Source: Leptospira fainei serovar Hurstbridge str. BUT 6 (GTDB lineage Bacteria; Spirochaetota; Leptospiria; Leptospirales; Leptospiraceae). From it: a stretch of 64,000 nucleotides of DNA. Both the position numbers and the translations under genes were made by a program. Shown piece by piece: positions 57,681 to 64,000 of this stretch. The DNA lies in contig NZ_AKWZ02000004.1 of NCBI RefSeq assembly GCF_000306235.2, forward strand, positions 140,872-204,871. The letters run 5' to 3'. Numbering within the stretch: the first letter of the stretch is position 1; each line of letters begins with the position of its first letter. The notes beneath the pieces are model-generated. The model ran no database searches. It was not told the DNA's origin and worked only from the letters and a program-made list of their open reading frames with translations.

Positions 57681-58455
57681 ACTCGATCTCCGAAACCGAA
57701 TAACACAAAACTGGCTAAAAAATCCTTATCACATTCATCAGAGGTTATGGATGGCGTTTTCGGATGATTTCCAAAAGGGTGATTCTGAATCGGCTCCCTT
57801 CCTTTATCAATTCGATACGAATCAAATACCGGGAAGTTCGATTTCGCCAAGAATCTTAGTTTTTTCGACCCAAGCTCCTAATTGGAAGAAAGCTTTTGGC
57901 AATTTCTCCGTATTAGAAGAAATTCCAGATAACCGTAGTATCAAAGAAATTTCTCCTTCCTTTATCCGGACCGGGATCAGTTTGCGATTTTCCATTACTG
58001 CGAACCCGACTAAAAAGAAAAAAGACTACCGTAGTTTATTTAGAGAAGAATTGAAAAATTATCCGGAAATATGCGATCATTCGAATCAAAACTTGTATTC
58101 GGAAGGAAAGGCAAAACTGGAAGAACTGATTAAGACCGTCAGCCATGAGCAAAGAGAGAAATTGAAATCGAAAAAGGTGGGCGTATATAGAGAACAGGAG
58201 CAGTTGCAATGGATTGCCAAACGAGGATCCGAAAATGGCTTCGAAATATTGAATGTTATAATTGAGTCGAGCGGGAATAGTAATGCTTTCAAAACAAAAG
58301 CAACTGAAAGGCATAAAATCTCCAAAATCCACACCGTTACATTCTCCGGCGTTCTCCGCATAACAAATCCCGAAAAATTCAAAACCGCTTATACAAAAGG
58401 AATCGGTTCCGGCAAAGCTTTCGGCTGCGGAATGCTACTATTAGCCAGAATTTAA
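57661..58455 (+). CDS. cas6e: CRISPR RNA endonuclease Cas6e (CasE)
   Basis: A 264-residue Cas6e, which cleaves the pre-crRNA at the base of the repeat hairpin and stays bound to it. The N-terminus MYLSQLKLDLRN is typical; NPYHIHQRLWMAFSD holds the candidate catalytic His near residue 25. The C-terminal glycine-rich loop is GIGSGKAFGCGMLLLARI, the RAMP signature. The ATG has GGAG six bases upstream, within the end of cas5e. About 150 bases and a terminator-like hairpin separate it from cas1. Confidence 0.95.
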   Translation: MYLSQLKLDLRNRITQNWLKNPYHIHQRLWMAFSDDFQKGDSESAPFLYQFDTNQIPGSSISPRILVFSTQAPNWKKAFGNFSVLEEIPDNRSIKEISPSFIRTGISLRFSITANPTKKKKDYRSLFREELKNYPEICDHSNQNLYSEGKAKLEELIKTVSHEQREKLKSKKVGVYREQEQLQWIAKRGSENGFEILNVIIESSGNSNAFKTKATERHKISKIHTVTFSGVLRITNPEKFKTAYTKGIGSGKAFGCGMLLLARI

Positions 58456-58534
58456 GAATCTTATTTTATAAATACATAAAATTTACATCATATACCTATT
58501 TGGGATAAGACTCTTTCGAAACAAGTATTTGCGG

Positions 58535-58566
58535 ATCGGGAGAAAAACAACTCCGATATATTTTTT
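58535..58566 (+). terminator. terminator-like hairpin between cas6e and cas1
   Basis: ATCGGGAG (58535-58542) pairs with CTCCGAT (58551-58557) with one bulged G across an A-rich 8-base loop, followed by ATA and six T (58561-58566). It looks like an intrinsic terminator or attenuator that would lower cas1-cas2 expression relative to the Cascade genes. Confidence 0.55.
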
Positions 58567-58606
58567 GCTAATATATGTTCCGTTCGGTTCCGATGCGTAT
58601 AACGTC

Positions 58607-59491
58607 ATGGCAAATCGGAATCTCCAGGAACTTCCGAAATTCGAAGACAACTGGTCCTACCTATATTTTGAAAAAGGCAGAATAGACCAGTTCCAAAAGT
58701 CTGTCGGATATCATTATTTAGACAAAGTAGTTCCGATCCCGATAGAAACGTTATGTCTTCTTCTACTTGGTCCAGGAACTACGATTACGCATGAAGCGAT
58801 CAAAAGGATCTCAGAAAGTCGCTGTCTCCTTGCATGGACTGGAGAGGGAGGAGTCCGCTTTTATTCGTCCGGATATACAGGAACATATTCCGCAAGGAAC
58901 CTTCTTCGCCAAGTTGAAGCGTACGGCGATAAAACGGAAAGAGACAAGGTGATTCGCAGGATGTATCAATTCCGATTTGCAGAAACAATCCCAATTAACT
59001 CCTCCATAGAACAAATCCGCGGAATGGAAGGAGCAAGGGTCCGTAAAATTTACAAAGAATGGTCAGAAAAAACGGGTGTTCCTTGGAAAAGCAGATCATA
59101 CGACCAGAATAGCTGGGACTACAGTGATCCGGTAAATCGGGCACTATCTTCGGCAAATGCTTGTTTATATGGAGTGGTCCACGCAGCTATTTTACAAGCA
59201 GGCTTTTCTCCTGCTATAGGCTTTGTTCATACGGGCAAACAACTTTCTTTCATATATGATATAGCTGATCTATACAAGGCGGAGTTAACTATTCCCCTAT
59301 CTTTTAAGATCGTCGCAGATGATACAACGAATGTCGAAAGAAGAGTTCGATTTGCATGCAGAGATATATTCAAGCAAAGTAAATTATTGAAACGAATTAT
59401 TCCGGATGCTAAGGAGTTGATCTATGGTGGTATTGATCCTGGAGAGGGTGAAGATTTCACAGAGGGGAGAGATGTCGCGATTAGCCATTGA
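58607..59491 (+). CDS. cas1: CRISPR integrase Cas1, type I-E
   Basis: A 294-residue Cas1e that inserts new spacers with Cas2. The frame opens earlier (58529), but homologous sequence begins at MANRNLQELPKFEDNWSYLY, so ATG 58607 is chosen; its ribosome site is weak. EQIRGMEGARVRKIY carries the metal-binding Glu, GFVHTGKQLSFIYDIADLYK carries the His and the Asp. The arrangement ANACLYGVVHAAI is standard. The cas2 start lies inside its last 68 bases. Confidence 0.96.
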   Translation: MANRNLQELPKFEDNWSYLYFEKGRIDQFQKSVGYHYLDKVVPIPIETLCLLLLGPGTTITHEAIKRISESRCLLAWTGEGGVRFYSSGYTGTYSARNLLRQVEAYGDKTERDKVIRRMYQFRFAETIPINSSIEQIRGMEGARVRKIYKEWSEKTGVPWKSRSYDQNSWDYSDPVNRALSSANACLYGVVHAAILQAGFSPAIGFVHTGKQLSFIYDIADLYKAELTIPLSFKIVADDTTNVERRVRFACRDIFKQSKLLKRIIPDAKELIYGGIDPGEGEDFTEGRDVAISH

Positions 59492-59849
59492 ATTAAAACC
59501 CGGTGTCTTTGTCGCAACCGTAGGAGCAAGAGTTCGCGACCAAATCTGGAAAAAAGTCTGCGAAGAATGGAAATCCGATGCCTTAATGTTGTATTCCAGT
59601 AATACGGAACAAGGATATGTAATCCGTTCCAACGGGGATCCTTCAAGAGAAATTGTAGAATTTGAAGGCCTATTGTTAATCGCGAAACCGGATCCAAAGG
59701 CGAATCACCGGGAAGCCGAAGCGGCTACGGAAACTGATAGTAACGGTGACGGATCACCCGCTCCATCTCCGTTCTTAAGCCTCGAAGAATTCTTTAAAGA
59801 AAGGGCGGATTCGCTTCGCTCTGAATTGGACCATAACCCAGATAATTAA
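59424..59849 (+). CDS. cas2: Cas2, type I-E, with extended acidic C-terminus
   Basis: A 141-residue Cas2e. The ferredoxin-like core occupies residues 1-95: VVLILERVKISQRGEMSRLA, then PGVFVATVGARVRDQIWKKV and DALMLYSSNTEQGY. The usual length is about 95-110 residues; here about 40 further residues follow (EAATETDSNGDGSPAPSPF, then SLEEFFKERADSL), a linker and an amphipathic helix with no nuclease motif, so it is not the Cas2-DnaQ fusion. It overlaps cas1 by 68 bases and ends 38 bases before the first CRISPR repeat. Confidence 0.94.
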   Translation: MVVLILERVKISQRGEMSRLAIELKPGVFVATVGARVRDQIWKKVCEEWKSDALMLYSSNTEQGYVIRSNGDPSREIVEFEGLLLIAKPDPKANHREAEAATETDSNGDGSPAPSPFLSLEEFFKERADSLRSELDHNPDN

Positions 59850-59887
59850 TAGACATAATACATCAATTTGCTATACAAATTCTTAGC
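59850..59887 (+). promoter_or_regulatory. very short CRISPR leader with a candidate promoter
   Basis: Only 38 AT-rich bases lie between the cas2 stop and repeat 1. TAGACA (59850-59855) and TATACA (59872-59877), 16 bases apart, form a plausible promoter that would start RNA about 4-6 bases before the first repeat. Known type I-E leaders are usually longer, so integration signals may extend into cas2. Confidence 0.5.
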
Positions 59888-61015
59888 CTATTCCCCACAC
59901 ACGTGGGGATGAACCGAAAAGGGACGAACCACTTTTTACGAAGTCATGCTATTCCCCACACACGTGGGGATGAACCGGAACTTCCGAACACCCCGTTTGG
60001 ATATGGTGCCTATTCCCCACACACGTGGGGATGAACCGTGGTGAAATGTTTTTTAAGCGAATCGACCATTCTATTCCCCACACACGTGGGGATGAACCGA
60101 GGCGGGTGGAATCGATTCCATTGACTGCCAGCTATTCCCCACACACGTGGGGATGAACCGATCCACCTTCTCGATAAGTCGAGAGATTTTAACTATTCCC
60201 CACACACGTGGGGATGAACCGTCGACCTTGACTTCCAATAACCCGATCGATTCCTATTCCCCACACACGTGGGGATGAACCGGTCCAATTCATAATGATC
60301 TTCTGTAAACTCGTCTATTCCCCACACACGTGGGGATGAACCTTTCGGATAATATCCGTTCAGATATACGGACTTTCTATTCCCCACACACGTGGGGATG
60401 AACCGTCTTATCGATTTTGGATACGGATCAGAAAAGCCTATTCCCCACACACGTGGGGATGAACCAGCTAAATTTCCTAACTTAAAATTGATATCAAACC
60501 TATTCCCCACACACGTGGGGATGAACCGTGTCATCCCCTACCAATCCCGCAACCGTTCAACTATTCCCCACACACGTGGGGATGAACCGCATCTTCTTCC
60601 TCCTTCGTGATCGAATGCTGACTATTCCCCACACACGTGGGGATGAACCGAGTAGCTACGCTTTTCAGAAGCGTCTTCTCGCCTATTCCCCACACACGTG
60701 GGGATGAACCGGGGGTGATAGGATGAGTAGAGATAGAGTTGACTATTCCCCACACACGTGGGGATGAACCGCGCTGTGACTTCAATCCCTTTCGACCCTC
60801 TTCCTATTCCCCACACACGTGGGGATGAACCGGAAATGGAAATCATAATTAAATATGATTGAGGCTATTCCCCACACACGTGGGGATGAACCGCGAAATC
60901 CCAAGTTCTTGAAGTGCGTATCTTACTATTCCCCACACACGTGGGGATGAACCGGTCAACGAAAGCGTTTATCTTTCTGCTCCAGCCTACTCCCTACACA
61001 TGTAGGGATGATGTG
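59888..61015 (+). CRISPR. type I-E CRISPR array, 19 repeats and 18 spacers
   Basis: Repeats are 29 bases, start CTATT, contain the hairpin arms CCCCACAC and GTGGGG, and end GATGAACCG. Starts are 59888, 59949, 60010, 60071, 60132, 60193, 60254, 60315, 60377, 60438, 60500, 60561, 60622, 60683, 60743, 60804, 60865, 60926 and 60987. Spacers are 32 bases except two of 33 (after repeats 8 and 10) and one of 31 (after 14). Repeats 8 and 10 end in T and A instead of G. The last repeat is degenerate, placing the leader at the cas2 side. Polarity and ends match E. coli type I-E repeats. All spacers differ; none matched elsewhere in the window by eye. Confidence 0.98.
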
Positions 61016-61039
61016 CACAATTAGAGGTTCCGATGGTGT

Positions 61040-61124
61040 TCGATAAAATAAAAAAGCCAGAATATATCCATCCTGGCTTCCAGTAAGGTCTCTCGTACAA
61101 ACACTATAACTGCGAATCTATTCA
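61040..61124 (-). repeat. 85-bp repeat copy B with intrinsic terminator, 3' of the MATE gene
   Basis: Nearly identical to 63782-63865. Read leftward it ends in an imperfect hairpin (GCCAGGATGG...ATTCTGGC) followed by TTTTTTATTTTA, so it can terminate the MATE transcript. It lies 24 bases beyond the last CRISPR repeat. The other copy follows the 23S rRNA gene. Confidence 0.85.
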
Positions 61125-61132
61125 AGGATGGA

Positions 61133-62557
61133 TCAAACCTTCGAAGTTTTCCACCCACCTTTCCGGAATAACCAAAGAGTGAACAATCCCACAGAAGTTT
61201 CCGTGATCATACTTGCCCAAAATACTCCAGAGTATCCGTAAGAAAGAACCTTCGCCAAAACATAAGCAAATGGAATTTGAAACACCCAAAAGAAGACCAG
61301 ATTGATTAACGTAGGAGTGGTAGTATCCCCTGCTCCGTTAAAGGCTTGAACGCTGACCATCCACCAAGCATACACAAAATAAGAATAGGATACTATCCCC
61401 AACCACTCAGAACCGATAGCGATCACTTTGGTGTCATCAGTAAAGATCGACACAAGAGATTCTCTGAAAATAAAATAGCAGATGGAAACTCCGACGAGAA
61501 AAATCATATTCCATACTCCAACAATCCAAACGGATTGCTCTGCGCGATCAGGTCTCTGAGCTCCTAAATTTTGACCAACTAAAGTCGCTACTGCATTCGA
61601 CATTCCCCAAGAAGGCATAAGAGTAAACATCATGATCCGAAGAGCGATCGTTGCTCCAGCTACAGCCTCACTTCCAGAGTCAGAAATAATTCTCACAAGA
61701 AAGATCCAAGAAGTCATTCCTATAATAGTTTGCCCAATTCCACCGATGGAAGTATGAACGATATCAGAAATAATTTCCCAGTGAATACTGATTTGTGAAC
61801 GAAGCACTCTAATATGATTTCCACCTTTTAGAAGCAGATAGATTTGAAAAAGAACTCCGACTCCTCTTCCGATATTTGTAGCGATAGCGGAACCTTCAAT
61901 ACCCATAGCTGGGATTGGCCCAAAGCCGAAAATAAAAATCGGATCCAGGATCATATTGAGACCATTAGCAATCCATAAAACTCTCATCGCAATTGCCGCG
62001 TCACCTGCGCCTCTAAAAACCGCATTCAGTCCAAACAAAAGCATGATTACGATATTTCCGCCGAAGATCCATTGTGTGTAACGAGATCCATGCTCTACGA
62101 CCCAAGGATCTCCACCCATGAGTATAAGAAGATCTTTCGCAAACCAAACTCCGAAAATAGCGAAAGGTAAAGAAACAAGAATGGAAAGAAAAACGGATTG
62201 AACTGCAGCAATGCCGGCTTGCTCCTTATCACCTTCTCCGATCCTTCTTGCAATGATCGCAGTCACTGCAGTGGACATTCCAATCGCGAGAGAATAAAGA
62301 AGAAATAAATACGTTTCCGTTAACCCAACCGCTGCGACTGCAGAAGGACCTAAAGCTCCCACAAAATAAATATCAACGACTGCGAATGCAGACTCCATGA
62401 CCAATTCTAAAACCATCGGGACAGAAAGCAAAAAGACTGCCTTACCGAGCGAAATTTGCGTATAATCCGCCTCCGTTCCCGTAAGCGCTTTTCTTAATTC
62501 CTTCCAAAGGGAGGTTCGTTCTAATTCTAACTTTGGGTCTTTTTGTATCGCGTCCAT
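61133..62557 (-). CDS. MATE-family efflux transporter
   Basis: A 474-residue inner-membrane protein with twelve helices in two similar halves, family MATE (NorM/DinF type), which export drugs or metabolites using sodium or proton gradients. LGKAVFLLSVPMVLELVMES opens the first half and FGLNAVFRGAGDAAIAM sits in it; VGQNLGAQRPDRAEQ and AFNGAGDTTTPT mark the second half. Substrate unknown. Its 3' end runs directly into the rRNA-trailer-like repeat, which serves as terminator. Confidence 0.92.
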   Translation of the reverse strand: MDAIQKDPKLELERTSLWKELRKALTGTEADYTQISLGKAVFLLSVPMVLELVMESAFAVVDIYFVGALGPSAVAAVGLTETYLFLLYSLAIGMSTAVTAIIARRIGEGDKEQAGIAAVQSVFLSILVSLPFAIFGVWFAKDLLILMGGDPWVVEHGSRYTQWIFGGNIVIMLLFGLNAVFRGAGDAAIAMRVLWIANGLNMILDPIFIFGFGPIPAMGIEGSAIATNIGRGVGVLFQIYLLLKGGNHIRVLRSQISIHWEIISDIVHTSIGGIGQTIIGMTSWIFLVRIISDSGSEAVAGATIALRIMMFTLMPSWGMSNAVATLVGQNLGAQRPDRAEQSVWIVGVWNMIFLVGVSICYFIFRESLVSIFTDDTKVIAIGSEWLGIVSYSYFVYAWWMVSVQAFNGAGDTTTPTLINLVFFWVFQIPFAYVLAKVLSYGYSGVFWASMITETSVGLFTLWLFRKGGWKTSKV

Positions 62558-62637
62558 CTATGCACCTTTGCGATCAAGTTCTGATCGATCTATAAATAAA
62601 AGCAAGGCGCTTTATTGAACGAAAATATTCTGTTCGT

Positions 62638-63341
62638 CTATACTATGTTCGGTTCGTAACTAAAATCTCTGAAAAGATATACAGGGCGTTCCCAACAATT
62701 ATCCTTTCTACTGTTACTCCTTCTGATTTTACTTTCTATTGGAAGTTGTCGAGTTTCCTTCGAACAGTCGTTAGATCCTCGGTCTGAATGAAAGGTTAAT
62801 CCTTTGGGAGGATTTCGAATTGTATATCCGCTGCAAAGGGCCTTGCAGATTAATTGAGAATCATTTTTTGTCCCTATTGACCAGCCTACAACCTTCCGAG
62901 AGTATAAATCCAAAATCACTCAAAGATAGATCCAACCGAAAGAGGACCGAAGGTAAGTGACGTCAGAAACCGATACTTCATTCTTTCTTAAACGTTTAAA
63001 TCTTCTGCCTACTAAATCAGGAGCTATTCGACCAGAGTGCTTCGAATCCGTAGTAGATGGCCTAAAGCTTTTCTCTTGTTTTCCCCTTATATCGCAAAGT
63101 TTTATTACTTTACAAACCGACCGCACTCCGTAAGAAGAATAAACCTTCTTCACCTCTTTAAAAAGCCTTATAAAACCATAGTTCTTATCATGCCTTAGCC
63201 AGACCTCATAGATGAATTTTACAAACTCTGGATCATGCTTTTCTAACGCATTCTTGCTTCGTTTCATGAATTCATAGAAGCCTGATTCTCGAGACTCCTA
63301 ATACTCTTGTCATACCCTTACTCGGACCGATACGCTTCCAT
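62638..63341 (-). pseudogene. IS3-family transposase orfB remnant
   Basis: The DDE integrase frame begins near 63341 (MEAYRSE), breaks within about 20 codons, resumes as GFYEFMKRSKNALEKHD and runs to VTYLRSSFGWIYL. There a stop interrupts the motif normally read as WIYL-x-VILDLYSRKVVGW. After GLTFHSDRGS the frame is garbled (NDCSKETRQLPIES) and ends before the final catalytic Glu region. It cannot encode an active enzyme. Confidence 0.85.
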
Positions 63342-63346
63342 AAACT

Positions 63347-63617
63347 CTAATCGAGATTTTGTTCCTTCGAAAGCATGGCTGAATACTTTTTTAAAATCGC
63401 ATTCTCTTCCTTAATTCCTCACTCTCTTTGATTTGTTTATCTGTAGGATGGTTTTGTCCTTCTGACTTCTTCATATATTCAGCCTTCCATTGTCGTAAAA
63501 CGAAATAGCTGATTCCTAACGATTCTGTTACTTCTTTTATTGTGAGAGAGCCGGTTAATATTCGTTTTATCGCTTGTTCTTTAAACTCCGGAGAGAGTAT
63601 TTCCCTTTTTGACTCAT
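63347..63617 (-). pseudogene. IS3-family transposase orfA remnant
   Basis: The helix-turn-helix half is readable as REILSPEFKEQAIKRIL, then LTIKEVTESLGISYFVLRQW, but the ATG at 63617 is out of frame with it. A second frameshift splits the leucine-zipper part, which continues as ENAILKKYSAMLSKEQNLD. This matches the usual OrfA layout and confirms decay. Confidence 0.8.
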
Positions 63618-63781
63618 CGCTTTCTTTACACCTCGATTCGAACGAAAACGGTGTCCGGTTTTATGTGACTAGGCTAAGTCCCCAATCATCAGCATCGACA
63701 CAAGACGTAGCGATAGCAAACCCGCCGGAGCTAGGAGCATCTGGCGGCCTCTTTCTTTTTCTCGAAACAAATAGAAAGTGA

Positions 63782-63865
63782 TCGATAAAATAAAAAAGCC
63801 AGGATATCGTATCCTGGCTTCCAGTAAGATTACTCTTACAAACACTATAACTGCGAATCTATTCA
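63782..63865 (-). repeat. 84-bp repeat copy A with intrinsic terminator, 23S rRNA trailer
   Basis: Read leftward, GCCAGGATA, loop CGA, TATCCTGGC is a perfect 9-bp stem followed by TTTTTTATTTTA. It is a strong terminator about 80 bases beyond the 23S 3' end. The 84-85-bp match to 61040-61124 includes the terminator and about 45 bases upstream of it. Confidence 0.9.
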
Positions 63866-63943
63866 CTGAATCATCATCTTGGATGACTGTTGGCGTTTTA
63901 CCATTGAGCAAGAAGTAAGTCTTCCTCAATACTTTCGTAATAT

Positions 63944-64000
63944 GGTCAAGCCTCACGACCTATTAGTATCACTCGACTCAATATGTTACCATACTTACAT
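63944..64000 (-). rRNA. rrl: 23S rRNA, 3' end only
   Basis: Read on the minus strand, the last 57 bases match the conserved 3' end of 23S rRNA (GATACTAATAGGTCGTGAGG, then CTTGACC), equivalent to the E. coli segment GGTACTAATGAACCGTGAGG. The rest of the gene lies beyond the window. No 5S rRNA follows within the 3' flank, in keeping with the unlinked rRNA genes of Leptospira. TTGAG/CTCAA arms just downstream may form a processing stem. Confidence 0.9.

Larger units (their letters stand above)
62638..63674 (-). mobile_element. decayed IS3-family insertion sequence
   Basis: Both transposase frames of an IS3-type element are recognisable but broken. The right end near 63650-63674 reads GGTGTCCGGTTTTATG, like the terminal repeats of this family; the matching left end is missing, so the element is truncated there. 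Stop codons and frameshifts throughout show long inactivity. IS3-type elements such as IS1500 occur in Leptospira; which one this was cannot be told. Confidence 0.85.

Noticed and set aside
59424..59849. Cas2 as a Cas2-DnaQ exonuclease fusion
   Set aside because: The extra C-terminal part is only about 40 residues and lacks the acidic exonuclease motifs.
60193..60846. Minus- and plus-strand frames through the CRISPR array with repeated HPHVCGE, SSPRVWG and PTCVGN segments
   Set aside because: They are translations of the 61-bp repeat-spacer period in different frames. Such frames are a well-known annotation artefact and have no ribosome sites.
63784..63943. Possible 5S rRNA downstream of 23S
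   Set aside because: I looked for conserved 5S segments on the minus strand and saw none; the stretch holds only a trailer and terminator.
63669..63956. 95-codon minus-strand frame between the 23S gene and the IS remnant
   Set aside because: It runs through the rRNA trailer and its terminator hairpin, so it is non-coding.

Overview
The window looks like chromosomal DNA of a spirochaete of the genus Leptospira. The inference rests on moderate GC, many lipoproteins with relaxed lipoboxes, a dense set of sensory proteins (7TM-DISM receptors, PAS kinases, a SpoIIE-type phosphatase, a chemotaxis receptor), a PilZ protein resembling those of Leptospira, and ribosomal genes that are not linked: an Ile-GAT/Ala-TGC tRNA pair stands alone and the 3' end of a 23S rRNA gene appears by itself at the right edge. 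Species cannot be told from sequence reading alone.

Layout. 1-11.9 kb: the start of an exported protein, a chemotaxis receptor, two related membrane proteins, a zinc alcohol dehydrogenase, a hotdog thioesterase, a GST-like protein, a PAS histidine kinase, a lipid-acyltransferase-like lipoprotein and a PilZ protein. 12-16.4 kb: a tight minus-strand operon (beta-propeller lactonase-like protein, acyl-CoA dehydrogenase, APH-type kinase, small protein, histidine phosphatase) that reads as a pathway for lactones or 4-hydroxy acids, like the Lva/ACAD10-ACAD11 route. 16.6-18.7 kb: a cyclic-nucleotide sensor coupled to an acyltransferase, then the tRNA pair. 18.7-23.4 kb: two paralogous multi-pass membrane proteins flank a PQQ-type sugar dehydrogenase lipoprotein. 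23.5-31.2 kb: a fused flavin/iron-sulfur membrane oxidoreductase, a TfoX-like protein with a histone-like tail, a DISM-AraC membrane regulator, two spaced palindromes, a porin-like protein and a lipoprotein. 31.2-37.2 kb: a CzcCBA-type heavy-metal efflux operon with a possible RNA switch in front of czcC. 37.5-47.5 kb: an AlkZ-like protein, a DISM histidine kinase, a frameshifted DMT transporter, a crotonase, a SpoIIE phosphatase, a GFA-family protein and an MBOAT/SGNH O-acetylation pair.

47.9-61.0 kb is the defence region: a SNF2-family helicase lies 30 bp upstream of a complete type I-E CRISPR-Cas operon (cas3, cas8e, cse2, cas7e, cas5e, cas6e, cas1, cas2) and a 19-repeat, 18-spacer array on the same strand. 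The array has an extremely short leader, a plausible promoter just before repeat 1 and a degenerate last repeat. A terminator-like hairpin separates cas6e from cas1.

61.0-64.0 kb: an 85-bp terminator-containing direct repeat flanks a MATE transporter and a decayed IS3-family element. The right-hand copy is the trailer of the 23S rRNA gene, so the left copy, only 24 bp beyond the array, suggests recombination with an rRNA locus beside the CRISPR island. I did not find a clearly unprecedented system. The best leads are the lactone/hydroxy-acid operon, the SNF2-cas3 linkage, the 126-bp-spaced palindrome pair, the flavin/Fe-S fusion and the rRNA-trailer duplication.
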